The translations under genes and the position numbers were made by a program. Shown one piece after another: positions 21,506 to 33,144 of a stretch of DNA of 64,000 bases. How positions within the stretch are numbered: position 1 is the first letter of the stretch; each line of letters begins with the position of its first letter. This DNA comes from Flectonema sp. DT1601 (Eukaryota; Euglenozoa; Diplonemea; Diplonemida; Diplonemidae): assembly GCA_964019425.1 (NCBI GenBank), contig OZ025795.1:62001-126000 (forward strand). The letters are read 5' to 3'. The notes beneath the pieces were generated by a model. The model was not told where the DNA came from. It searched no databases and saw only the letters and a list, made by a program, of their open reading frames with translations.

Positions 21506-22444
21506 TTATAAGTCATCTACTTCTACATCATTAGACTTATGTTGACTAAATAACGTCTTAGACGGGGAAAGTGAACTCAAAACACTTATTGTCGATAGAG
21601 GTGGTGAGAAAGTAGATGCTAACTTCTTAGGAGGAGATAACGAAGTAGCAGTTGGTGTTGTTTGCTGCTGTCTATCATGAGAATTGATGTACGTATTTCG
21701 AGAATACGAAGTCGTTAGAGAACCACTACAACGATCACAAAGACTTTCTCTACGATCTTCAGACTTAGTTAGATCCCAGACGTCATCAAACACGGGGTTC
21801 AGTGATGCGATTGTTGAGATGTCTTTTTCTGGAAGTTGTTGTTGTATTTCAGGCTGAATTTGTTCTGGCGGAGGAGTTGAATTTTCTTTCGGTTTGCTGT
21901 TCGTAGTTTTTAATATTTTAATTTTTGCCGACACCACAACCCTGAAATGCCTCCTCCTAAAACTCTCAGCAACCAATTGAGGACTTCTACTGTTGTGACA
22001 TTCAACACCGAGAATATTCTCACCATCAGCTACCTCAGCATCAATCCACCATTCTCCTTGAGAGAGTTGTAGTGATGATTTTTGACTACCCGGTTTCATT
22101 TGTATTTTTAACATAACACTTTTTCTTTTAGACGCCTCATAGCTTAACATGAAACCCTTTATTGCCTGTAGTGATGTGTCTAGTAGTAACTTTCTACTAC
22201 TCGTCTCTAATTCTTCGATAATATAAAGTGGTGGTGGGATAGTTAATTGATGTGTTAATATCTCTCTTGTTGTTTGTGGTGATGAAATTAATTTTTTCAC
22301 ATTTATTACTCCAAAACTACTTTCTAACTGTTCCCCACATATCTTTAATGATAATTCCTTAAGGAGTCTTTTATTCTCTAGCTCAGCCTGAGCTAGACGT
22401 TCACTCCCCGTACCCCGACTACGGTTAGCTGTAGCCGCCCTCAT
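21506..22444 (-). CDS. Conserved-looking orphan, 312 residues
   Basis: Single exon from the ATG at 22444 (MRAATANRSRG), 11 nt after the acceptor TTAAAAAAAACAG. A short helix (AQAELENKRLLKELSLKI) leads into a ~150-residue globular part with alternating strand-like segments (GFMLSYEASKRKSVMLKIQM, GEWWIDAEVADGENILGVEC, RRRHFRVVVSAKIKIL), which could be a beta-sandwich. The remaining ~120 residues are Ser/Pro/Gln-rich and probably disordered. No family recognised. Confidence 0.6.
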   Translation of the reverse strand: MRAATANRSRGTGSERLAQAELENKRLLKELSLKICGEQLESSFGVINVKKLISSPQTTREILTHQLTIPPPLYIIEELETSSRKLLLDTSLQAIKGFMLSYEASKRKSVMLKIQMKPGSQKSSLQLSQGEWWIDAEVADGENILGVECHNSRSPQLVAESFRRRHFRVVVSAKIKILKTTNSKPKENSTPPPEQIQPEIQQQLPEKDISTIASLNPVFDDVWDLTKSEDRRESLCDRCSGSLTTSYSRNTYINSHDRQQQTTPTATSLSPPKKLASTFSPPLSTISVLSSLSPSKTLFSQHKSNDVEVDDL

Positions 22445-22785
22445 TTTTTGCAATACTGTTTTTTTTAAAAAAACAAGTTGATGCCTATTGTGATCTGATT
22501 GTAATTCAAACACTAAACAGATCAATCAGGTGAGGACTGTTCTTCACATTCATGTCAAGGAACTCAAAGACATGAAGTAAATGAGAGAACAAAAGACTGA
22601 CCACAGATGATTAATAAAGTAGAGTACTGGTCAAGTAACTATCAGAATTTAAGGACAAATAATAAAATACTTCTTCAAGTTCTACAAATGTTTAGCAATG
22701 GCACAGAGACTCTCTGCTCTGTTAGTGTCTCTGCCGTGACGCTGTTCAAAGTAAAGTCAGAATCGATCGTACCTACTAAGGCTGG
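22445..22785. other. Intergenic, no gene seen
   Basis: Spacer between the small coiled-coil gene and the 312-residue orphan. Confidence 0.55.
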
Positions 22786-22968
22786 CTATTTCTCCTCTGC
22801 AGCTTCTTCATTATTCAGTTGTTTCTCATGCTGTTCTAAGACGCGGATTTCTTCGGTCAACTCATCGACGGTTGTAACTAATTCTTGCATTCCAGTCATC
22901 ACTCTTTCCAACTCTACGACAGTCGAATCCAGTCGTTCGGTCAGGTCAGAAATAGTTTTAGTACTCAT
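22786..22968 (-). CDS. 60-residue coiled-coil protein
   Basis: A complete small frame of 60 residues (starts MSTKTISDLTERLDSTVVEL) with heptad-like spacing over nearly its whole length and an acidic end (NNEEAAEEK). The acceptor TCATCACAATTAG ends 16 nt before the ATG, as at larger genes, which supports it being real. Size and pattern recall small subunits of tethering or kinetochore complexes, but no family is identified. Confidence 0.6.
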   Translation of the reverse strand: MSTKTISDLTERLDSTVVELERVMTGMQELVTTVDELTEEIRVLEQHEKQLNNEEAAEEK

Positions 22969-24725
22969 GTTACTCAGAAGGGTTCTAATTGTGATGAGAA
23001 AATATTATTTAAAATCATTCATCATATTTAATAATTAAATTAATTAACTCATCTCCCATATATTTGTTCTGCCTGATGAATGAATTAGTCGCGTTGTGTA
23101 AAATAATTTTATTATTTTTAAAAAAAAAAGGAAAAGAAAACGGTCGCATCAAAATGCCATGCACGGCTTCTATTCGAGTTGCACTCATATGGGGAAAGGT
23201 ATCCTCCTGGTTATATTTATTTTTAAAAACCCAATTAAGGGATATGAGAGGTTTTTACTCAAATCAAGTACGACTTCTGTTCCATTTGAGTAGTCTTATC
23301 TTTTAATTTTACAAACACGACCCGCATGACTTGATTTACGAAGCTCATTCTTATTCACAGTTTTGTTTTGAGCAACCGTCAAGAAGGAAAAAATAAAATA
23401 AAACAAAAAAGAGGAAAGCTATAAATCGTTTGTATTAATGTAGTAAATAAAACATACAGAGAAACCCTTAGAGAAAGATTTCACAAAAATACATTTTCAT
23501 TTTGTCTATATTATCGAAGCCAGAGAAACTAAGTTTCAGGAAACGCTCACATATTTCACTCGGTTATTCACAGATACCACCGGTAGCATTATAACAAACA
23601 TTGCCAGACAGTATCCTGTGGGTCTCCTCTTAAGTGTGACAGGTACGAAGTGGAAAATAAAAAGGAGATTTAAGATAAAAGGGGGGTAGAGGAAAACAAC
23701 AAAACAAATAACCAAATAAACCAAATCCGGGGTGGGGTATGGGATTCGTATCGTCAAAATACTTCAGGGAAATATTGTGCAAAATATAAATAGAACAAAA
23801 GAAAATGAAAACAAAAATATTTTGCAGCTCAAGGATCCCTTTCCATAGTTGGCTGGCAGTATCACATAACTCTAACAGCCAGTAGCTGATGGTTAAAGTG
23901 CGACATCTGCTAAATAATAACAAAAACAATATCACAGTATGTAGTACTGCAGTAGACAGCAACAAATCATCCACTTCCAGTAACTGATATTGATTTATAG
24001 AACATATGTTCACTCGCCCTCTGAGGTAAGGGAGAGGATTAGCTAAGTACGAGGGCGGGGAATGAAGTATCATTTAAGTACTCACTATAGAACTTTGAGT
24101 TTTAAAAAATAGCAAGTGAGCGAAGCAAAATTGTGCTATCATTCTTTGATATCACAAGAGGTCAAAAGAATAAGAAAGATGAGCTCGCACACTTGCAAAA
24201 TGGCATCATTCTTCGCCAGGGGAGGGAGTACAGTCTTGAAGAGATGAGTTCTTCATTGCTAATTCACTCTGCTAGGTACTTTTCGTGGCATTTCTCACTC
24301 AGCAGATGAAAGCAGGCACCTCAAACCTCACCTCACAAGGGCTGCATTGTCGCCTGCGCTGCTTGCGCACGGTCAACGTTCTTCTATAAAAATAAAAAAA
24401 GTTTCCCATTCTGTTTGAATATTAAATGCACATCACGTCTCAGGCAACGATGCAATCGGAAGGCAACCTAGATGGTCCACGGCTAAATATAATTTCAACG
24501 GAAAAAAAGAAACCGTAGCGCGAAACACTCCACTCCATGGTATCCCTGAAACTGATATTTAAGGCAGCTTTCTATTCGTCAGAATTAAGTTAGATTATTT
24601 TCAAAGATGAGTTCTACAAAATAGAACTTCGAGTAGGGCTGAACGACTCCTTTTACTCACAAGGGGAAATAAATGTAAAACTGATTACACGAAACACATA
24701 TTTCACAAGAAAAATCACCAGATAC
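22969..24725. other. Gene-free stretch
   Basis: About 1.76 kb. A minus-strand frame of 147 residues (23630-24073) is hydrophobic and lacks a convincing start context; I do not accept it. Nothing else recognised; a short non-coding RNA could hide here. Confidence 0.4.
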
Positions 24726-26188
24726 TTAATAGGCTTCCTGTACGTTGGCATTATCATGTCTCGCCTTCTGTTGTTTCTTCTTGTACTCAATGAGTGAACG
24801 AGTGAACTCTTCGTTAGAAATCTTTCGTGGCTTTGACATCAGGCAACTGAACAAAACAGCTCCTAAAAACAAGAACAGCAGAGATCCTAATATCGGAAGG
24901 ACGATGATGACGGTGCAGACGTTGGAACTGCCAGCCTTGCCGCTAACAATACCGAGCTGTTGGTTGTTTGATTTTGGCACCCCCACTACTCATAGAAGAA
25001 ACAGAAACAGAAATAACATACGTCAGGGCAGGAGCAATCCTTACCAGCAATGCAGACAACATCAGTCGAAGGAGGAGTATCTGGAATAGGGCGATGAGGA
25101 TTGAGAGGAGGAGGAGTAACAATTCCTGGAGCCAGACCATCGTCTGATGGTACTAACGCTGGGGCTTCAAACTCGGTTACGATAGGGAAAGCTACAGCCC
25201 TGTTAGTTATTAGACAAAGGTTCTTACCAAATTGAAATCTAATGTAACCATTCTCTCCCCAAGCAGATCCCCAGGAGTTCTTAACAATCCAAAACTCTAA
25301 ATCAGCTGTACTATCATATCCATGACCAACAACAAGAACAGCGTGATCTGTTACTGTACTAACACACTTGGTTAGAATTCCTCCATTGTATGATTTCCAA
25401 CAAGTAGAGTCTACCGCTACACTAATAGGTCCATGTGTCTTTACAAGAGAGTATAATTCTGTTTCATTGACAGTGTACGATTTGTAAGTTGTAATGTGAG
25501 CTCCTATTGGAAGACCAGTAACACTTTTACAGGATGCCTCACCTGTCTTTGATGATGATCTAGCGTCAGCGTAAGGGTATGATAACTCAGTTACGATGTT
25601 TCCTTTTCTGTTGTTAAGGAGGTTTTGGAACGCAGTGATGTAGTTTCCTCCTTTACAACCGTCGGGACTCTCACACGCGATTAACTCTTCTTCAGATAAT
25701 GAGACTAGCCCGTGTCCTTTAATTGCCCATTGGCCTTCAATAGCCCCAGTGGCTGAGAATGCCCAGCAGCCACCACATAATCCCTGATTCTTAACAGGTG
25801 TGACTGCAGGTGGGTCAGTGTTCGACCAATCAAATCCGAGGTCACTTCTAAGTGCTGCTACTTCCTTATAAGAGAATGGGAACTTCTCATGTTCTTGAAA
25901 CAATTCAGTTTCTGGAGTGTAACCTGAACGGAATTTTAGTCTGAATTCCTCCTCAGACATATCCGAAAAGATGTTTTGAGAAATAGTCGCATGCGGGTTG
26001 TCTTTTGACAATTCGTCTGCTGCTTCCATACTCTTCTTGTAATTCTCGAACCTAACAACTTCTTCATCCTTTTCATAATTCTTCTTGTGAGTGATCTTAT
26101 AGTTCTCCCACATTCGTTGAAGCTCTTCATCCAGTCTGGCGTCAGCCATCGTTGCCAATGCTGCAAAGATTACGGAAGTCGTTTTCAT
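24726..26188 (-). CDS. Papain-family (C1A) cysteine protease with C-terminal membrane anchor
   Basis: Two exons, 26188-25022 and 24956-24726, joined in phase 0 (65-nt intron, donor GTATGTTATT, acceptor AACCAACAG); 465 residues. Order: signal peptide (1-18), I29 inhibitor prodomain (MWENYKITHKKNYEKDEE ... NIFSDMSEEEFRLKF), mature C1A domain from ~120 with catalytic Cys in CGGCWAFSATGA, His in DHAVLVVGHGY and Asn in IVKNSWGSAWGENGYIRF. Then a Pro-rich linker, a short Cys cluster (CIAGKDCSCPD), one transmembrane span (TVIIVLPILGSLLFLFLGAV) and a ~40-residue basic tail. Most cathepsins L are soluble; this one would be a type I membrane protein, probably lysosomal or on the cell surface. Confidence 0.9.
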
Positions 26189-26318
26189 TTTTTATCTATT
26201 TTCGCTTTACATGAAAGAAAGTGATAACAACAACAAAAATAATTATACTACTTTCACCTTCCTACCATTTTATAGAAAAGTCTGTTGACCACTTTACTCA
26301 CAATATTCATTATGTAGC

Positions 26319-26351
<33 letters not shown>

Positions 26352-26444
26352 TTCTCCGACACGCACACTAAGTCTCAAAATAGTTTACTTTAAGTTTATT
26401 AATTTAAACAAACGGAGCAGGTTGGAAAACTGTCCCAAAGTAAT

Positions 26445-27077
26445 TCAGTATATGGTAAACACAACAAGAACTGTTAGAATAATAAATAATACAATAAGTA
26501 CCAATGTCTGTCTACACGTTCCCGAATCCTCGATTAAAGAGTCGAGCTGACTATTGAGATGAGTCAGAGAACTGTGAACATGATCAATAGATGTTTGTAA
26601 TTTAGTTAAAAGTGTATCCTGTTCGTCAAGTTCTTGAGAAATAGAAACTGACATTTGATGTTGATTTGAAAGAGACGATGATACTTGTTTTAGACCTTCG
26701 TCTTCAATTTTAAATTGTTCTGTTTTGTTCATAAGTTGTAAATCGATATACTGAGATGGTGTAATAAAATCATCATTATTGTCTTGGTGATGTTCTTGTT
26801 TTGTGTATCTTCGCTGTTGTAATTTAAAGTACAACGTATCAACCTGAGCATGGAGTGTTGCAATTGATCCATTTCTCCTCATTAGCTGTTCTTTACTTAA
26901 ACAGAATCGTTCTGGTGTTTCTTTCATTGCCTCCACAGCTTCTTCTAGTGCGCTGAGGTTGGAACTGATCCCTTGTAACTTTTTTTCAATTTCTTCATAT
27001 TTTCCTTTTCTAAGTTCTTTTTTACATTCCTGAATACTTTTCTCAACGTCATCTTTTAACTCGAAAAAGGGATCCAT
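26445..27077 (-). CDS. STX6: Syntaxin-6/10-type Qc-SNARE
   Basis: Single exon of 210 residues. Residues ~1-105 match the syntaxin-6 N-terminal three-helix domain (DPFFELKDDVEKSIQ at the start, as in animal syntaxin 6). Residues ~120-185 are the SNARE motif, with a zero-layer Gln in QELDEQDTLLTKL. The C-terminal tail anchor is TLVLIVLFIILTVLVVFTIY. It acts in endosome-to-Golgi fusion. A short out-of-frame ATG precedes the start in the leader. The tail anchor runs to the last residue. Confidence 0.92.
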   Translation of the reverse strand: MDPFFELKDDVEKSIQECKKELRKGKYEEIEKKLQGISSNLSALEEAVEAMKETPERFCLSKEQLMRRNGSIATLHAQVDTLYFKLQQRRYTKQEHHQDNNDDFITPSQYIDLQLMNKTEQFKIEDEGLKQVSSSLSNQHQMSVSISQELDEQDTLLTKLQTSIDHVHSSLTHLNSQLDSLIEDSGTCRQTLVLIVLFIILTVLVVFTIY

Positions 27078-28386
27078 GTGATCATTATACTAATGTTACT
27101 GTTGTTGAAAGGGGTTTTTATGATAATTTTAAAAGTAAGAAAGGAAAGCCTCAATCAAGACAACGCGTACTTCCATTATAAGGTTCCTGTTGGATAAAAA
27201 CATAACAACAATTGAACAATCCATACAAAACTTACTTACGATTCGGAACCGCTCACGAGATGGGATTGTGTTGTTACCTACCGCCGCATACTTTCACTTG
27301 TTTCTTTTTTTTCTCTCTTTCTTTTTTTTTTTCCCCCCCTTGTTTTTTTTGTTTTCCTTCACCTATACGTGATTTCCCTTTTGTTTCTTTATTTTTTTGT
27401 TTCATCTTGCTTGGTCACCACTATCAGTTTCCTTTTACTGTGGTATCCCCTTAAAGACTATGTGAAAGAACACATTTAATCAGTACGATAAATAAAAAGG
27501 AAACGTGTATACTCATTGAACCTCCAGGTTCCACCACAGAGTAAAAGTACTATTATTTCTTTCCTATTGAGACGAAGCATCGTTTCTTGCCGTTGTTTTT
27601 TTTTTTTTTTTTTTTCCTCGTCAAGACATCCTTTTAAAATATCAGCGGGAACAACAAGGAAACAAAAAACTAAAGGGAAATCATGGATGACAGGATCATT
27701 TAACAAACAAAAGAAAGTGGTTCTGCCTCCCCTTTTGTCGGACTGAAGAATAGAAGAGAGACTTCGGCGGGGACGGCGCTGTTGCTGCGAATCAGGATAA
27801 TAAAATAAAAACTAAAAGAAAAAAATGAAAAAAAAAACCTTTTCTCATTTCACACCGTTCCATTCGGGAACTCTCTTTCTGTTGGGAATTTTTTTTTTTT
27901 TTTTTTTTAGTAGTCAAAAAATCGACATCAAGGTACACTATTTTTTTCAACGGGCGCAATATAGAAACAAACACGAAAAAAGAAAAAAAAAGAAAAAAAA
28001 AAAGGAGGAGGAAGGGGACAAAAAAGAAAAAAAACAGAATTAATTCAACGGATCACACGAGTAATATCAACTGACTACAAAGGAAAACACGTGAAGCGAC
28101 ACGGGGTTTAAAAAGGGTTTACTATCATAATATACCATTCCAAGATTGATTCTTCTCATCACACGAACTCAATCATACATAACTTAATAACAAATCAAAG
28201 TAAGCGTACGTATGTCTAATGTCACTGTTAAGAAAGCGTGTGCGAAACCTATGGTGTTCGACAAGGCAATTAATTATTCACAAGAACAAAACCCCGAAAA
28301 GAATTTGCTTATTGAGAGACTTGTGTTAATTTAATTTCATTTTATTGGATCAGTGATTCAATGTAATGGCGAGAACAGTATTGATT
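27078..28386. other. Gene-free low-complexity stretch
   Basis: About 1.3 kb with many T and A homopolymers (for example near 27598-27616, 27889-27909 and 27976-28003). Frames here are low-complexity and not accepted. The part near 28386 is the 3' region of V-ATPase H. Confidence 0.6.
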
Positions 28387-29964
28387 CTACGCCTGAAGGA
28401 AATCCCATCTCTGACACATCACCTTCTGCATGCAAAGGAGTGCCTGGCGTTTTTCTTCAGGTGCCTGTTTTTGTTTTTTGTTTTTGTTTTCCAAAAAGGC
28501 AATACCGTTTCATGTAGTAGTTTTAAATGACAAAGAGTGCCATACCTTACTGTCCATCAAGTCGTAGAGTCTTTGCTTTAAACGATCTTTACACAAACTG
28601 TCCCATTGACGACGGCCTTGTGGGTGGTGTCTTACAAACTCACCAATATCGTGACAGGCAATCTGAATATTTACAGATCTCTTGCTGGTTTCAATGATTT
28701 GACATAATTCCTTTATCGCTGCGTAATCATCACTTTCGAATGCTTTGGTATTTTCCTTCCAGAACTTATCACTGGTATGTGGTGGTGACCACTCTAAGAT
28801 ACCAGAGTTTAGTTCCTGTTTGTACTGAGAGTAGCTACTCAAATCTTCGACATTTGTCTCAAGCAGGTCGAGGAGTTCGCGGATCTGTTGGTTGTTTTTT
28901 GTTATATTTTAAAAAAATATGATGATGAAAAACCTCAAATAGATAAAAAGAAAACATACGTCAGGAAGGATATCAGCGTCTCCAAAGTTTCTCTTCTGAA
29001 GCATTTCTAAGTTTTGAATCATTCCAACTCCAATCATTTCCTTCAGAAAATTAGGAGAGTCTCCCCTCTGAGTCTTCTGACAGTTCGCGTAGTTCATTAA
29101 CACGAGGAGAGTCATACGAATGGACTTTTCCTTCTTTTGACGTTTAAGGAGGGAGTTGAGTACCATTATTATCGACTGACCAGGTGCGTCATCAGCAGGC
29201 TTGCATGCAGCATCAAAGTCAATAAGGAATTCAGGAATGAATGAAAGCAGCCAGATGGTCTTTGTGGCATCGTAAATGAATTGAGCGCGCTCCTCACAGT
29301 TTGCAGCAAAGACGTTTTCTGAAGGAAACAGCAGGCGAGGTAAAAGACTTGGAACTCCAGAGTCAACAATATCCTGTCGAAGAGAACTTGGAGTCGTAAC
29401 AATCGATAGAGCTCTGACACAAGCTTCAGCACTCTGAACGAAATCAGCAGCAGTTTGTTCAGAAGCTCTCAACGCCTGGTTTAATTGTGTAAGTATGGTT
29501 TTCAAGAAAGTTGGAAGCCACTTCTTTCCATATGTTTCACATCCCGGTTGAGAGATGAAGTGAGCTAATATTTCCATTGATCTCGCAGATACCCAAGAGT
29601 GATCAGATCTAGTCCACTTCTCGATATATAATCCTGGGTCAGTTTCTGTTGCTGCTGCACACTTTGTGAAACAAGTAGCAAACTTCTCATTTACCTTCAC
29701 CATCATAGACATCAGTTCCAAAAGACTACGTACGCTGTCGAGATCTGTTGTACTCTTAACCCTGTCAATCATGGTTGCTACAACAAGGGAAATATTTTCT
29801 TCTCCCATTTGAGTTTTCAAACTAGTCTCAGTCTCAGAGGCCTGAATTAATCTCTGTAATAACTCTCTCTTTCCGTCTTCCATTCCTCCTGTTACGGACA
29901 ACAACCCGAGGATACTCCTATGTCTTTCCTCAGGCAGTACTATGTCTGACGGTAGCTCTGCCAT
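28387..29964 (-). CDS. ATP6V1H: V-type proton ATPase subunit H
   Basis: Three exons, 29964-28960, 28884-28546 and 28464-28387, joined in phase 0 to give 473 residues, the usual length. Donors GTATGTTTTC and GTATGGCACT; acceptors end CCAACAG and AAACAG. The N-terminal part is armadillo-like helices (for example SIRMTLLVLMNYANCQKTQ). The C-terminal domain carries KFWKENTKAFE and IACHDIGEFVRHHPQGRR, both characteristic of subunit H, and ends EEKRQALLCMQKVM. Subunit H regulates coupling of the V1 and V0 sectors in acidifying endolysosomes. Leader acceptor TAGTTTGCTTCCCACAG ends 12 nt upstream. Confidence 0.95.
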
Positions 29965-31632
29965 GTTTTGTAGATGCTGTGGGAAGCAAACTAATTAGTC
30001 AGTTGTGTTGAAAACAGTTAACATTACCAACTGCTGACCACATCAAAACATCTGTCGCTATTAAAATAAATAAACTAAGCTGCTGCAGAACAACCAGAAG
30101 AACTGAATTGCCATGACCCTATAGTCAGGGTCTGTTTGTTGTATTGGTGTTGACATTCCTTTTAATCACTTTTGCTGAATACGAAATGTTACGAAACAGA
30201 AAAAACACAACTAAAGCAGTGCCACGAGGTAGGTTACATTTAAAACAAAAAATATATATTTAAAAAAAATTTAAAAAATCGAAGCATTCGTCCATTTCTC
30301 ATAGCAGACGAGGACCCAAATACGAAGCAATAGATATGGTATCTTACTTATAAAGTATTCGATTTTTAATGTTTTTTTCTTCCTGAGCTTCATTTAAGAT
30401 TTTAGCAACCTTTTCTTTTCTTAAAAGTCTGAACAAGAAGACATTAAAAAGAACCAAGACTCACTATTTGTAAAATATAGATTTTTCTTAAAAAAAGAAA
30501 AAAAGATAATAAAAAAAAAAGACGAAGAAAAAGATATCTTCTGCATGATTAAGACATAAAGTAGTATTAAAAAGTTAGAAAAGGAACTAGCAGTACTTTT
30601 GCAAGACCGCATCTCTGTCCTTCTTGCTTACACTATCAAATATTAAAAAAAAAAAAAAAATGGGAAAACCTCTAATCCAGACACAAAAGTTTCCGAAACC
30701 GCCAACTATACAAAAAAAGTGCCTTGTGGCCTGTGGTTAAAAAATCCGCCACCAGGAATCGAACTTGCCAAATTTAAGGCAGACTTTTTTTTTCCCCCGA
30801 AAAATGCGTTGAGTAATTTTAAATCTCCTCACAATTTTTTCTAAACAAACATGCCTGCTTCTGATGGGAGACACTTTTGGGACGCGTGACAAGTTCACAA
30901 AGAGTTTTTCTCAGATTATTTTGGACGTTCTTGCACCACGTCCGCCTGCCAATGTTTAGCTTGTACTGTCAACATCATTGCCTCAAACCACCCGCACATC
31001 GTTTAAGGTGGTCTCTATGGAGGTGGGTGTTACAGTGGCACCAACTGCCCTTACATTGGCAACAGCTGTACAAGCACCCACTGAAGGGATGTAAGCACCT
31101 CGTTGACAATGTGGTGGCCCAAACGAAGATGCATCAATCGTTGTATGCAAAAATGACTTCCAGGGATGAAGCCGGACAGAAGACATAGAGGGGATGAATA
31201 TATGGGGCAGACACTCTGGAACGTTGGTCAGACGCTTAATTGGCCCAAAGACGTACCCTGACCGAACGAATGTGGTGTGTGATTCAAAGGAGGGCTTGTT
31301 GTTTATGATCGGAAAATCAATCTTCGTGCCAAAGAGCTATCGGATTAGGGGTTTTCCCAAAAAAAATTAAATAGTTTTTTTTCAAGTGGGTCCGGGTCGG
31401 AACAAGAATCAGGAAAAAAAAAAAAAATAAAAATAAAAAAGAACTAATGCTTTATCGCAAGTACAGATGTTTGTTGAGGAGAATCGAGAAGGGAGACTAC
31501 AATTTCTCCCTTTTTTTTCTTTGTATTTTTTTATCTTTTGCATTTCTTTTTATTTTTTGTTGTTGCATTCTTTTCTTTCCTTCTATTACCTCTTAAAAAC
31601 AGAGGGCACAAACACAGTTCAAACAACAACAA

Positions 31633-31666
<34 letters not shown>

Positions 31667-33144
31667 GAGAAAAAACAAGCCGCAAAATGCAGCAACCGTA
31701 AACAGTAACTTAAAATGGACAACAATAACAGAATCGCACTGCTTTAAATTTGAATAACTAAAATGAAGAACGGCTTTAACCGAGTTACCCATAATTGGGA
31801 CATCTGTAACTCGCAGATTTGTATTTCACGAGGCTATCAGTACGGTGACATCGATCGCTTCGCAGACCAACCCAAGTTGGAATGATTACCTTAAGAAGGA
31901 AGTCAGCAAAAAGAAATTGAAATATAAAAAAAAAGTTTTTATCACACACCGCCTCGGAAGTCAACTGCGGAAGGACACTATTTTATTGTTTACAAAGAAA
32001 TTGAAACCAGGGTCAGTGAATAGTATTACCGATAAAACACTTCTTATCTTACAAAAAAAGAAAAAAAATAACCGTATACTAAAACTTCCGCAAACATATA
32101 ATTGCCTGGTTTTAAAAACAGAGAACGAATCGAGTTTTTTTTTATTTTATTTTTCTTCTTTTAAATAAGAAATTAAAGAAGAGGGGGGGGGGGAAAGGAA
32201 AAAAATGATGGAAGCAACAGCAACCATATCTGTGCAACAATAAGAACCCAAATAAATAGGTTGAGTGTTGCTCTCGCGCGGGTGGTATACAGCTGCAGGA
32301 GCCGAAAATTAATTCGTAGGATTTCTTTTTTTTTTTGTTTTTTTTTTTACTGATTTTTTAACCCAGCACGTAATGAAGCTGAATCAGAAAACACGCATTT
32401 AGGATAGTAAAAAAGAGCATAAAAACAATTGCCGTCTGCGTCACCTGAGAATCTCAATTTTCAATAAGGACTTCTCTAGAACGACACTCTCACTAGAGAT
32501 GAAGCCTACATGTCGGAAAAAAATTAAAAAAAAAAGAAACCAACTCTCGTGGCACAACTACAACAAAACGAATAAGAATCCATACCGTACAGAAAACATT
32601 GGGAGAGAATGAGAGGATGGGGGGAAAAAAAAAAACAAAAAAAAGAACAATGGTTGTAGCACCACTATAAACCAGCGCTCTTTAAAAAAAACGTCTGAGA
32701 TTAAAAAAGAATTTGGCTGATTATGGGCTCACCAAGGTATCACCTTTGGTAGGCGCATTGTACTTTTCCTATCCCGTTATTATTGTAACAGGAGTTAGTG
32801 GTTTGCAAAAAAAAAAAAAAAAAAAAAGAAATTATGGGCTCTTTCAAATGCAAAGCCCATAGTTTTTATGGGCGCTACAACCACGAACAATAATATAACT
32901 TAAATTGTTTAACATACAAACATTTAATAGACAAAAAAAAAACTAATACTTGGCAACAAAAACAGTACTGAGTTTGCTAACCAATTAAACCACGGAGAAG
33001 TATACTAATTACATAACAAGGATAAGCATACATCATATCCTTGAATTTCCTATTCGGTAAAAGCTTCATTTGATATAACAGTCCTCCGAAAGACTAGCGG
33101 CTAGCTGCCTTAGTAAGCACCCCATAAGAGTAAACACTACAGCT
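29965..33144. other. 3.2 kb gene-poor stretch
   Basis: Longest gene-free part of the window. It has many homopolymers, including an A run of about 36 at 31628-31664, and short plus-strand frames that are Lys/Phe-rich and not credible. The segment 30720-31370 differs in composition and is listed separately. Confidence 0.6.
30720..31370 (+). other. Possible degraded inserted sequence, family unknown
   Basis: This segment is less AT-rich than its surroundings. Its plus strand has protein-like stretches in one frame (for example QCGGPNEDASIVVCKNDFQG and GTLVRRLIGPKTYPDRTNVV) but no intact gene. At its left end, on the minus strand near 30738-30772, lies a tRNA-like 3' half with a consensus B-box (GTTCGATTCC) followed by a T run. 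It may be a fossil mobile element or pseudogene. I cannot assign a family; it appears broken in several places. Confidence 0.3.

Noticed and set aside
23630-24073. 147-residue minus-strand frame
   Set aside because: Hydrophobic and aromatic-rich without domain, no convincing acceptor or start context, lies in a long AT-rich spacer.
30738-30772. tRNA gene on the minus strand
   Set aside because: B-box and T run are present but only about three of five T-stem pairs form and no matching 5' half or acceptor strand was found upstream.
31845-32168. 107-residue plus-strand frame
   Set aside because: Lys- and Phe-rich translation of A/T runs; no folded-protein character.
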